A stretch of DNA of 38,082 bases from Desulfonatronovibrio hydrogenovorans DSM 9292 (GCF_000686525.1 NZ_JMKT01000002.1:1-38082); one strand, 5' to 3'; shown: positions 1 through 7,208, counted from the first letter of the stretch. Translations and numbers: made by a program. Notes: generated by a model from the sequence alone, not told the origin.

Positions 1-29
1 TCCGGTAAGTTTCAAGAAAGATGTCGCCT

Positions 30-1111
30 TTAGGCCGCAATTTTTTCTGTATTAGAGGTTCTTTTTTTATTCAGTGTGACTTCAGAAGGTGCAGACCATT
101 TCCTGATCTGACCTGACCACCGTTCCGGGTTTTTCATTTTTGCTCTTTGATAAACAACTCGTCGTCTGGCCAGGATTTCTTTGTCCCTGCCTGTGTGCCG
201 ATCATTGGGGGTTACATACGCCAGGCTGCTGTGACGATGCTCATGATTATACCACTGTACAAAACCCTCGACCCAGGTTCTGGCATCACTTAAGCTTTTA
301 AAAGGCTTTTGAGGATACCAGGGGCGATATTTCAGAGTCTTGTATAAGGCTTCTGAATGGGCATTGTCATTGCTTACGCCAGGCCTTGAGAAGGACGGCA
401 TTACACCCAGCTGCTGCAAAGTGGCCAGCATGGTTGCTCCCTTCATGGGAGCACCGTTGTCAGAGTGTAGGACCAGTTGGTCTCTGGTTATGTTTTCCAG
501 ATAGCATCCTTCGCTGATCAAGCCTCCGGCCAGAGTGGATCCTTCACGGGTGTGTATCTGCCAGGTGATGATCTTTCTGCTGTAGAGATCAATGATCATG
601 TACAGATAAAAGAACACTCCTCTAACCGGGCCCGGCAGATATGTAATGTCCCAGGTCCAGACCTGATTGGGCTCAGCAGCTGTCAGTTCTTCAGGCCTGT
701 TGTGTCTCTTAGGCTTTGAAGGCTGCCTGTGGGTGTTTTGACCTTCTTCCCGAAGGATGCGGTACATGGTTGCCTCGGACGCCAGGTATGTTTCCTGATC
801 AGCCAGATCCGCAACTATTTGATGCGGACTCAGGTTCCTGTATGCAGGACTGTTGATGGTCTTCAGAATCTTCTGTCGTTCCATTTCACTCAGTTTGTTG
901 GCTGGTGTTTGGCTTGACTCTTTACGTCTGTCTTCAAGTTTCTCAGGACTTCTCCACCTTTGGATGGTCCTGGGACTTAAGCCGGTAATGGCACAAGCTT
1001 TTTTCAGCCTGGCTCCTGAACTGCAGGCTTCGTCTATAAGTGTCAGGATGCGCTTTTTCTTCTGGGTCGGGATCAGTCGTCCCTGTTGCCCCCCCAGAGG
1101 GCATCCACTTT
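30..1111 (-). CDS. IS3 transposase OrfB (DDE catalytic part, made by frameshift)
   Basis: This is the rve/DDE integrase-like catalytic half of an IS3 transposase. The acidic residues sit in DITYLP, HSDNGAP and SEALYKTLK, the usual D-D-E order. An ATG-started frame covers 30-884 (284 aa), but the same frame is open upstream to a run of nine A on the minus strand (1117 to 1109). There a -1 slip from OrfA would give an OrfAB fusion. The stretch between 1109 and 884 includes KKACAITGLSPRTIQRW, a helix-turn-helix-like segment expected between the two halves, which supports the fused product. OrfB alone from 884 would lack this part. Confidence 0.88.
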
Positions 1112-1549
1112 TTTTTTGAGCACCAGAAGGGCCGTTGTTTCAGCTAAAGCCTTGTCCTTGCGGTTAAGCTCTTTTTGAAGATCTTTGACTTCTTTTTTAA
1201 GCTGACGGACATTATTGCCTTTGTTCCTTGATTGATCCTTGGAGAATTCTTTTTTCCATTTCTCCAGATGATGAGTATGTATTCCTTTTTGTCTGCACCA
1301 GGCTCCCAGCTGTTCGTCTGTAAGCTTGGCAGATTCAAGCAGGGCATCGAGCTTTTCTTTTGAGGACCAGTCCTGTGGACGTTTCTCATGTTTGGCCATA
1401 ATGGTATCTCCAGTGCTTTGTGCTTTTTTAAGCCAGTATCGCATGGTTGAACCTGGAACTCCCATGTCCTTGGCGATCTGGGCTTGAGAGTCAGTCCCTG
1501 TAAGTACCATTTTGACCACGTTTTCTTTAAATTGCAAAGGGTAAGACAT
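1073..1549 (-). CDS. IS3 transposase OrfA (DNA-binding part)
   Basis: A protein of 158 aa starting MSYPLQFKENVV, with an N-terminal helix-turn-helix of the IS3/IS911 OrfA type (QIAKDMGVPGSTMRYWLKKA). It ends in a lysine/leucine-rich coiled-coil-like segment that would serve dimerisation. The frame is open further upstream to 1669, but ATG 1549 has AGGAG nine bases before it and is the natural start; the upstream part would read through the IS hairpin. Near its end it crosses the A9 run (1117-1109), the probable -1 frameshift site for making OrfAB. Confidence 0.85.
   Translation of the reverse strand: MSYPLQFKENVVKMVLTGTDSQAQIAKDMGVPGSTMRYWLKKAQSTGDTIMAKHEKRPQDWSSKEKLDALLESAKLTDEQLGAWCRQKGIHTHHLEKWKKEFSKDQSRNKGNNVRQLKKEVKDLQKELNRKDKALAETTALLVLKKKVDALWGGNRDD
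1109..1117 (-). other. A9 slippery run for -1 programmed frameshift
   Basis: Nine consecutive A on the minus strand inside orfA. Reading in the orfA frame gives three AAA codons, then GTG GAT. Slipping back one base gives AGT GGA TGC and enters the orfB frame, which is open from here to its stop at 30. This is the layout by which IS3 elements make their OrfAB transposase. No stimulatory structure was worked out. Confidence 0.75.
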
Positions 1550-1608
1550 TATAACCAGCTCCTGCCCCTTGTTATGTTGAACATGATAGGATGAAAGGGA
1601 TTTTTGTT

Positions 1609-1639
1609 CCAAGAGGAGCCCCCCGGGGGCTCCTCTTGG
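1609..1639. other. Perfect 15-bp hairpin in the IS leader
   Basis: Bases 1609-1623 and 1625-1639 are exact reverse complements (arm starts CCAAGAGGAGCCCCC) with a single central base. The hairpin lies inside the IS right end, 60 bases before the orfA start and between terminal repeat and RBS. Known IS elements use such hairpins to stop outside transcripts from translating the transposase; that role here is inference. No T-run follows on the minus strand, so it is not a standard terminator. Confidence 0.8.
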
Positions 1640-1653
1640 CCCTCCCTCAAATT

Positions 1654-3282
1654 TCATCCAAGACGACATCTATCCTGACACATGGGGGTTCTGACCGGGT
1701 ATTCGAATCGGTAGCCGCCGCTAGTACTGGTCGGAAAACGCACGAAGACCGGCCTCGTCCGATACCTGCGCGAAGTCCATTCAGCCTTTAGCAAGAGGTT
1801 GGCGTTGTCGGGTCCTGGATTCTCCAGATTCCTGAGTACTGCATCATAGCGAAACAGCTTGATCCAGACGTATTTAGCCCGACGGAACGAAAGACCGAAA
1901 CCGCCAATGTCTACAGAACGAATCGGACATCTTCGAATGCGCCGGATCGCCTGTCGTGCTATCCGATAAAGGTCTTCCTCTGCGGGGTCTTCGCCAGAGT
2001 TGAGGACTACAATGGCATCGACTCTCCTTAGACTTCCTGCGCTGGTGTTCTTCCGATTCCGAATGTAGTAGCGGAAGCACAGAGGAGTGGTGCCAGTCTC
2101 GCTCCAGCGCTTGCGTATCTCGACCCCCTGATGTGCAAGGCTGAGACGGAGTGCAAGGCGAACAGTCGAAAGCCGCCTCCGAACATTGGAACTATTGTGC
2201 CAAAGGAGGCTCGATTCCATGACCTCACTCAATGATTCTAAGGGTTCATCTTCTCGACGTGCAAGCGCGAGGCGCGCTGCGTCCAAGAAGATTGATCCGC
2301 TCACTGAGTGACCGGTATCGAAAGTGATCGCGATTCGATCGAAGTCATCTCCTCCGAAGTCTTGAGCCCTCGCAGCAAGATGTAGCGCATCAAACGTCTG
2401 CAGCGTGCGGGAGGGCATGGGCGTCGCGCATACGATCCCTAGCTGGTTCTTACCATGTAGTACCTCCGTTGGGATCAGTCGCTCAACCGACAGAGCGCGA
2501 TACGACCCGGCTCCTCGAAGGGCCATAAGGGTAGCTCCAAGAGGAATCGCGTTTCCTCGGATGTACGTCGGATTGCGAAGGATGAAGAGAAGAATGGATG
2601 CGGCGACTGCGTTACTGGTAGCAATGATTCGGTCAAACAGCCGAAGGAAATCGCCAGGTGTCAGTTCAACGGTTCCGGATCGGTCAACGAACCGGATATC
2701 GGCAATGCCATACTCGGTGCTTCCGTGGGAGATCGCGTTTCGCACGGGGCCAAGAAAGCCGTTTCCAAGCTTTGAAAAACCTAGTCCGGGCAAAAGACTC
2801 ACCCGATTTGTGAGCGTTTGGTTGCAGTACTGTTTGCCGCGCACACGCTCGAGAACGCCCAAAGGCAGGTTAATCAGATGATTGAAGGCGTGCTCCGTGT
2901 ACCTCTGGTATTCGGGGAACCAGATGCACTCGAACTCTCCGTAGTCAGCCGGAGAAGACAGTGACGGCAGATGTTCGCGTCCCCAACTCGAGCCCTGGGA
3001 TACGAGCGAGTGGATCGCATGGCTAAGCTCGCGTGCCTGTACTCGCAGGGTCTCAGCGGTCTCTGCCGGGTGGACCTCAAGAAGATCGATTAAAACTTCA
3101 ATGTCATCGTCGTAGACGTACTTGAGAGGTCGCTTGTCCGCAAAATCGAAGAGCGACAGCGCCCAAGGTTCGCCCTGATGAGCAGCAACCCATCGGGCAA
3201 ATCGAAGCACAACAGCTCGTTGCCTGGAAGCGGTTTCCAGGCGGACCATCGGGTGCGATGCGAGAAATGCGTTCAGGCTCAT
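1654..3282 (-). pseudogene. Cassette gene of unknown function, 3' end cut off by IS
   Basis: An open frame of 542 codons of which only those upstream of base 1680 are original; the last nine residues (MCQDRCRLG) and the stop are IS sequence. I do not recognise the family. Residues 181-186 read RNAISH, within LGPVRNAISHG. This matches the R-x4-H motif of HEPN-fold proteins, and the surrounding segment could be a helical HEPN-like domain, though this is only a motif match. The C-terminal half is arginine-rich without clear motifs. The ATG start is about 30 bases after the attC core at 3313-3319, as expected for the next gene in a cassette array. Base usage (more CGN arginine codons) differs from the nif region, suggesting transfer. 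Confidence 0.6.
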
Positions 3283-3312
3283 TCAGGTATTGCCCTGTTA
3301 CTCTCTGGTGCC

Positions 3313-3378
3313 GTCTAACGCCAAGCTCAGCCGAGGAGGCGCGTTAGCGCCGACGTCGGCTGTAGCGCCGTGTTAGGG
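3313..3378 (-). other. attC recombination site of an integron cassette
   Basis: Read on the minus strand, this 66-nt site follows the TGA stop of the 228-aa gene directly. It starts with CCCTAAC (R''-like, first base off consensus) and ends with GTTAGAC, which fits GTTRRRY. The arms pair imperfectly: CTAAC, then GCT, then CAGCCGA on both sides with an extra unpaired A, as in attC L boxes. A central GGCGC/GCGCC stem with a GTTA loop is present. Position after a stop codon, length and folded shape are all typical of attC. Confidence 0.85.
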
Positions 3379-4065
3379 TCATCTACTGAAGAATGCATCT
3401 GGTAATACCTTGCATGACCCAAAATCAAACTGAGTGAGGAACTTCATGGACGGTGCTTTAGCCGTCGATTCGTTAACGATCTTTGAAACGGCTTCAATTT
3501 GCGTTCCATCGAGACGTTCATAGCGTTGAATTCTTACGACGAGGGAATTCACATTATCGGTGATATGGTCTCCTGTCTCGGTAAATGCATGGGGGCGCTC
3601 ACCGTGTATGTACTCCGGAACAGCACTCGCCATGACTTGGGTATAAGCTTGCCCGGTTGTTCCCGATAGCGCTTGTTTGACATTTGGGTTTGATTGGAAC
3701 AGCGCTGCCATGGTTCTTTCTATCCGAAATGCAACGTCTCCGCATAACCGCGAAATCTTGTCATGATCATCATGTGTGCTGTATTGATGTAACAGGACCA
3801 ATTGCCAAAGACACTCGTAGTATGCACGCAACTCCGCATAAATCGCTCCAATCTGAGGCGCGATCCTTGGGGCCGCATGTAGGATATTGTGCGCTGCGTG
3901 AGTTGTGTTGATCAGCGTGAAACAAACCAGCAGGTCTGGCGACGACTTGTCTCTAGCAAGCACATCATCACCCATTCTCAGAAACGCTTCGGTCATGTTC
4001 GCCAACCAATCGGACAGTTGCAGCGCGTCTGGCGTTCGCTTGAATAGACTCCCAAAGAGGCTCAT
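3379..4065 (-). CDS. Integron cassette protein of unknown function (228 aa)
   Basis: I do not recognise this protein. It is largely helical in appearance, without signal peptide or membrane segment, and has a His/Ala-rich stretch near residues 55-70. The start ATG has AAGGAG nine bases upstream and lies 23 bases after the GTTAGGC core at 4088-4094. The stop TGA abuts the attC at 3313-3378. The gene plus that attC therefore form a complete cassette of about 780 bp. No integron promoter is visible close by. The neighbours give no functional hint, since cassette genes are usually unrelated. Confidence 0.8.
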   Translation of the reverse strand: MSLFGSLFKRTPDALQLSDWLANMTEAFLRMGDDVLARDKSSPDLLVCFTLINTTHAAHNILHAAPRIAPQIGAIYAELRAYYECLWQLVLLHQYSTHDDHDKISRLCGDVAFRIERTMAALFQSNPNVKQALSGTTGQAYTQVMASAVPEYIHGERPHAFTETGDHITDNVNSLVVRIQRYERLDGTQIEAVSKIVNESTAKAPSMKFLTQFDFGSCKVLPDAFFSR

Positions 4066-4087
4066 GTATCAATCTCCTTTTCCCCTG

Positions 4088-4165
4088 GCCTAACGCTTGA
4101 GGCGGCGGCCGCTATTGTGCCAGCGGCGATGAATATCGTGGGTGGGATTTGCTCAAACATTTCCT
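4088..4165 (-). other. Degenerate attC-like site without its own gene
   Basis: On the minus strand this ends in CTCAAGC followed by the core GTTAGGC (4094 to 4088), a perfect GTTRRRY. A matching GTTTGAG lies at 4158-4152, and in between GCCGCT and AGCGGC form a hairpin stem. The R'' box expected beside GTTTGAG is not recognisable (AGGAAAT). A second GTTAGGC lies at 4177-4171. The roughly 83 bp between the two cores thus look like an attC-only mini-cassette or a worn site. Confidence 0.6.
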
Positions 4166-4183
4166 GTGTTGCCTAACAATGTT

Positions 4184-4313
4184 ATTATACGGAATTCAAG
4201 AAAACACTTCTCCATATTTCCCCAAAAATTGGTAGCAATTTCTTAAATCTATTGTCAATTCAGCACCTTTCAAAAATCATACTTTCCAACATATTAGTCT
4301 GCCTGGGCCGTTT
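4184..4313. repeat. 130-bp direct repeat, copy 1
   Basis: About 130 bp that recur at 5711-5842 in the same orientation with roughly 90% identity by eye. Both copies lie just upstream (minus strand) of a cassette-type core: GTTAGGC at 4177-4171 here, GTTGTGC at 5706-5700 for copy 2. In this copy the minus strand contains a TATAAT hexamer shortly before the core, but no good -35 at normal spacing. Near the two ends of this copy CTAA and TGTT segments are inverted, so it could be a long attC. Copy 2 does not keep that symmetry. Confidence 0.8.
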
Positions 4314-4348
4314 ACCCCTCAGGCCAAAAGCCTTCAGGGTTTTGGCCT

Positions 4349-4377
4349 GGTCAGGGCCTCACTCTCATTGGCACAGA
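4349..4377 (-). mobile_element. Relic IS end matching the IS at the right edge of the window
   Basis: These 29 bases match the reverse complement of 37754-37782 at 26 of 29 positions, including 20 identical bases in a row (4358-4377). At 37754 the same sequence is the end of an IS that interrupts an antiporter gene. Here no transposase is attached, so this is a solo terminal repeat or remnant. It sits downstream of the cupin gene beside a 10-bp stem hairpin (CAGGCCAAAA and its complement, 4319-4348) that may belong to the remnant or act as a terminator. Confidence 0.7.
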
Positions 4378-4426
4378 AGGCTGTCTGAAAGATTATGGAT
4401 AAATGAGATTTGGTAAAATTCAGGCA

Positions 4427-4771
4427 TCAGTATAATGGTGGGCTGTGATGGACAAACAGCCTCAAAGGACTGGTTCCAGTGTTGCGGATGCCATGCTCCG
4501 TTCCGGGCAGCACAAGGATATGATCGCCCGGACCCACAGCAGTCCAGTCCTGGTTGACCAGGGCCTCTCCCTGGCCTGATACTATGTAGATGGAATCAGC
4601 CTGAATTTCGTGGGTGTGGACCGGCACAGCCACCCCAGGGTCAATGACCAGTTCGGATACACTGACCAGATCTGACTTGCCCTGGGCCACCAGCATGGCC
4701 ATCCCCACCCCGGCAAATTTGGGATGATCCTGGTATTTCCTTGATTCTGCAGGAGAAAATATGGTTTGCAT
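4427..4771 (-). CDS. Small cupin-domain protein (114 aa)
   Basis: A single cupin_2 barrel. Cupin motif 1 is visible as VPVHTHEIQADSIYIVSGQGE around residues 49-69, with both histidines and a potential metal-binding set. Motif 2 is PGDHILVLPGTEHGIRN around residues 81-97. Stand-alone cupins of this size often bind a metal and a small ligand, but the substrate cannot be deduced. The start has AAGGAGA at good spacing. The gene lies between the attC ending at 4827-4833 and the repeat/core at 4171-4313, so it is probably a cassette gene. Its base composition and codon use are closer to the host genes than those of the other cassettes. Confidence 0.85.
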   Translation of the reverse strand: MQTIFSPAESRKYQDHPKFAGVGMAMLVAQGKSDLVSVSELVIDPGVAVPVHTHEIQADSIYIVSGQGEALVNQDWTAVGPGDHILVLPGTEHGIRNTGTSPLRLFVHHSPPLY

Positions 4772-4826
4772 GGACTGTCTCCTTTATCCTGGCTGCTGAG
4801 GCAGTGTTCTAGGGCAGGGTGTTTCA

Positions 4827-4901
4827 GTTCAACGCTCGGCTTAACCCGACGACTTCGGAGGGCCTGCGAAAAATCCGGTCAGGTTCAAGCCATCTTTAAA
4901 C
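4827..4901 (-). other. attC-like recombination site after the 260-aa gene
   Basis: On the minus strand the TGA stop of the preceding gene is followed at once by GTTTAAA (close to RYYYAAC). Then come GAT, an arm GGCTT-g-AACC-t-GAC, a loop region, the matching arm GTC-g-GGTTAAGCC, a GAGC spacer and the core GTTGAAC (4833 to 4827), a perfect GTTRRRY. The 75-nt length, unpaired bases in one arm and position directly after a stop codon match attC sites. R'' departs from consensus in its last base. Confidence 0.68.
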
Positions 4902-5684
4902 TCAATCACAAGGGCCAAGCCACCACATGATTACTTGCCACAAGATCCCTGCAAAACCAACAAGGAAAACAGCGGCCGCGATAATGTTGCCAACCCGAGC
5001 TGTTCTTACGTTGTCGAAGTGCTTCAGTTCATCTTTCGCATAGTCGGACAACGTGACCAGAGCTTTCGGGGTCACTTCGTAGTAGTTACCATCCATCATC
5101 TTAAGATCACCGGTCTCCACTAGGGAATCCATGACCATCCGCAGATGAGCCTTGTGCTCTTCGTGACCTGGATGGTGAAACCACCATCGCGAGTGCAGCT
5201 CCGCGCCTAATAAAAGCGGATGGAACAAAGAGCCTGGCTTCGCTATAGCTTGCTCCGTCAGCATTCTAAGAATGTCCATCCTCTCGCTTCTCACCAGTTG
5301 CCGGCGATTGTACAGCTCCTGCGAGAAGCGGTCCTTCCATAACGTTAACCAGTGCCTTCCGAAAACAGTGGCGAGAAGAAAGGAGAAAGAGCTTTCGTAA
5401 TTGAACTGATAGCCCCGGTAATAGTGCTCAATCCGGAGACGATGGGGTAATGCGGCGAGCGCGCTCATCAGCAACGTCGCATTCCAACCAGCTCGCTGAT
5501 CTTTCCAGAGAATCCCTGCGTAGCCCCTGAGCTCCTCCTCCTTCACAAGGAACTTCCAGTTGAGGGATGGGATCTCTAAGTAGGTAGCGTAGAAGTCATT
5601 TTTCCTAGCACTCTCGCCTGACAGCGGAATCGACCCCGGAGTCGGCCGCCTGAGAGCTTTTCTAATTGCATGACGAAGTAGCAT
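4902..5684 (-). CDS. Cassette protein with C-terminal membrane anchor (260 aa, unknown)
   Basis: Unknown family. The body is soluble and rich in Arg, Trp and His. Residues around 185-220 (LRMVMDSLVETGDLKMMDG, then YYEVTPKALVTL) resemble a winged-helix fold. The C-terminus is one hydrophobic helix (IIAAAVFLVGFAGILWQVI), so it is probably a tail-anchored inner-membrane protein facing the cytoplasm. The frame extends to a TTG at 5705, but that would lie in the cassette core GTTGTGC (5706-5700). ATG 5684 is the better start, although no strong RBS is seen. The stop abuts the attC at 4827-4901. Confidence 0.7.
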   Translation of the reverse strand: MLLRHAIRKALRRPTPGSIPLSGESARKNDFYATYLEIPSLNWKFLVKEEELRGYAGILWKDQRAGWNATLLMSALAALPHRLRIEHYYRGYQFNYESSFSFLLATVFGRHWLTLWKDRFSQELYNRRQLVRSERMDILRMLTEQAIAKPGSLFHPLLLGAELHSRWWFHHPGHEEHKAHLRMVMDSLVETGDLKMMDGNYYEVTPKALVTLSDYAKDELKHFDNVRTARVGNIIAAAVFLVGFAGILWQVIMWWLGPCD

Positions 5685-5710
5685 GATTATCCGTTTGTTG
5701 CACAACTGAA

Positions 5711-5842
5711 ATTATCCTGAATTCAAAAAAACACTTCTCCATATTCCCCCAAAAATTGGGTAGCAATTTCTTAAATCTATTGTCAACTCAGCACTTTTCA
5801 AAAATCATACTTCCCAACATATTAGTCTGCCTGGGCCCTTTA
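5711..5842. repeat. 130-bp direct repeat, copy 2
   Basis: Second copy of the repeat at 4184-4313, in the same orientation, ending on the minus strand next to a core-like GTTGTGC (5706-5700) and the start of the 260-aa cassette gene. The two copies bracket exactly the 260-aa gene and the cupin gene. Differences are scattered substitutions and one-base indels. Function is not clear; attC, attI-like or promoter-bearing repeat are all possible. Confidence 0.8.
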
Positions 5843-5941
5843 GTTCAAGACCGAGAGGTCAGCTTTATCCAGCAGGCCCTGTGCTTTTCCTGTAATGGGG
5901 GACAGAAGCCACTTTTTGACACTTGGGAAAGAAGCTTAACA

Positions 5942-6083
5942 AACTGTTGAAAATCTCCCAATTGCTGCGTCGCTACAAAAAGTTCAAACTCTTACGTATT
6001 CTAAATACGCTTCGACCTTGAACTTTTTTTGCTTCTTGCACTTGGAATTTTTGAACAGTCTGCCGGTTAAGGACTTTTTCAAC
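5942..6083. repeat. Palindromic dispersed repeat, copy A
   Basis: An imperfect palindrome of about 120-140 bp. Outer arms begin CTGTTGAAAAT and end TTTTTGAACAG. Inner arms contain AAAAAGTTCAA near 5977 and TTGAACTTTTT near 6018, around a loop with CGTATT/AATACG. Copies occur at 8820-8960 and, split by a MITE, at 24249-24356 plus 24661-24710. It lies just after the stop of the flavodoxin-like gene and could act as a transcription end. Confidence 0.85.
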
Positions 6084-6088
6084 CCGCT

Positions 6089-6571
6089 CTACTGACCAAG
6101 CTTTCCAGCAATTTCTGCCACCCTGGCCCCCAGCTTGGCCCCGTTTTCCCTGGCCTTTTCATCGGGCTCGCCTTCGCAGGCCGTACCATAGTGGCCAGTG
6201 GCACTCATGGGATCACCCACAATGACCATGCCGTAGATCATCATGGCCTGGATAATGGAAAACATGGTGGTTTCCTTGCCACCGGTGGGGTCTCCTGAGG
6301 TGGCAAAGGCTGCTCCGACCTTGCCTTCCATCTTTTTTCTCAGGCTGACAAACTCGTCAAACACCCTTTTCAGATCAGCAGCCATGACCCCGAAATAGAC
6401 CGGAGACCCGGCAATGATCCCCTTGGCATTCTGAAAATCCTCCTTACTCACCTCAGCCGTACTCTTCAGGACAGCCTTGGCTCCATCTACAGTTTCCACT
6501 CCCTGGGCAATGGCCTGGGCCAGTTTTTTGGTGTTCCCGGACCTGGAATAGTATAAAACCAGGATCTGCAT
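6089..6571 (-). CDS. Flavodoxin-fold protein (NAD(P)H:quinone oxidoreductase/WrbA-like)
   Basis: A 160-aa single-domain flavodoxin fold. The N-terminal FMN phosphate loop is YYSRSGNTKKLAQAI (residues 7-21, S-x-x-G-N-T type). GIIAGSPVYFGVMAADLKRVFD (about 51-72) is the W/P-type flavin-contact loop of flavodoxin-like and WrbA-like proteins, and FATSGDPTGGKETT carries the third loop. It most likely binds FMN and passes electrons in the cytoplasm. Specific partner or substrate is unknown. WrbA proteins are usually about 190-200 aa, so this is a short member or a generic flavodoxin-family protein. The start ATG has GAGGA upstream. The gene stands alone, between two repeat-rich stretches. Confidence 0.85.
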   Translation of the reverse strand: MQILVLYYSRSGNTKKLAQAIAQGVETVDGAKAVLKSTAEVSKEDFQNAKGIIAGSPVYFGVMAADLKRVFDEFVSLRKKMEGKVGAAFATSGDPTGGKETTMFSIIQAMMIYGMVIVGDPMSATGHYGTACEGEPDEKARENGAKLGARVAEIAGKLGQ

Positions 6572-6679
6572 GCAGTTATCCTCCTTTTTTGATGTATCAG
6601 TCTTGGCATCCAGGATTGGAGATACAAAAGTATAACCCTGTTTTCAACCTGAAGCAGCCAGGTCTTTTTTTTGGCTCTT

Positions 6680-7031
6680 CCGGTTGAAGCGTACTTTTGA
6701 GAATTAAACTGCCTCATTTACATTAAGAAGAAGAATATTTCACGCCCGGCCTGAAGCAGGCCTTGAGACCACGGAGCAAGGCATGAGGAAGAGATATAAT
6801 ATTAATATCCCCCGAGTTGGGGGCTATGAATAACATGATCCCCGCCGGGGCGGATGGTCTTTTTCATTACTGCAACTCGCAGGAATGAAAAAATGCCTTC
6901 TCTCTTCTCCCAAGCTCTGCGCCTCTAGCGAGTCTTCGAAGCGGGCGAGAGACAAATATTTCTTATCTTTGGCACAAAGATGCGTTCCGCATGGCTTTGA
7001 GCCTTTTTCCGGCTACGTACGCTTGAACCGG
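6680..7031. repeat. Gene-free stretch bounded by an inverted repeat
   Basis: Bases 6680-6694 (CCGGTTGAAGCGTAC) recur inverted at 7017-7031 with 14 of 15 matches. A related end lies at 10620-10647 (GGTTCATCCGG, then TGAAGC, then TACTTTTG). Between the arms are small GC-rich hairpins (CCCCGAGTTGGGG near 6810) and no convincing gene; an ATG frame at 6885 lacks an RBS. It may be another small mobile or palindromic element, with the 10620 copy a solo end. Confidence 0.4.
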
Positions 7032-7149
7032 ATGAACCTTTTTCTGTCTGTAATGGCCTGTCTTACCAAAACGCACCAGAAAGCTCCAGGCATCACCTGC
7101 CTGTGACCCTGATCAGAGCTTACTTTGGGGTCAATTAATTCTTCTGTCC

Positions 7150-7190
7150 TTGACAAATTAGAACAGCTGTTCGAAACTAGCGTTCGAAAC
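7150..7190 (+). promoter_or_regulatory. Probable promoter/operator of the TetR-acoA operon
   Basis: A TTGACA hexamer at 7150-7155 is followed by a perfect 12-bp palindrome GAACAGCTGTTC (7161-7172). Two direct copies of GTTCGAAAC follow (7169-7177 and 7182-7190), 13 bp apart. A clear -10 box is not seen. This lies just upstream of the TTG start I favour for the TetR-family gene, where an autoregulatory operator would be expected. Confidence 0.5.
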
Positions 7191-7208
7191 AATAGCCAGG
7201 GACAAACA

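Larger units (their letters stand above)
10..1680 (-). mobile_element. IS3-family insertion sequence
   Basis: The element carries two transposase frames on the minus strand and is bounded by imperfect terminal inverted repeats. Bases 10-30 match the reverse complement of 1660-1680 at 17 of 21 positions, and the right end starts with TG as IS3 ends usually do. Only 9 bases of left flank are in the window and I see no convincing target duplication, so the exact left end is uncertain. The right end lies inside a host gene: the last codons and stop of the 542-codon ORF are read from IS sequence. At about 1.67 kb it is somewhat long for the family. Both transposase frames are open, so it may be active. 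Confidence 0.85.

Noticed and set aside
5700-5842. Reading repeat copy 2 as a regular long attC
   Set aside because: Its two ends do not pair with each other, unlike copy 1, so I list it only as a repeat next to a core-like site.
6885-7106. Frame of 73 codons in the gap before the TetR gene
   Set aside because: No RBS, no recognisable domain, crosses one arm of an inverted repeat.
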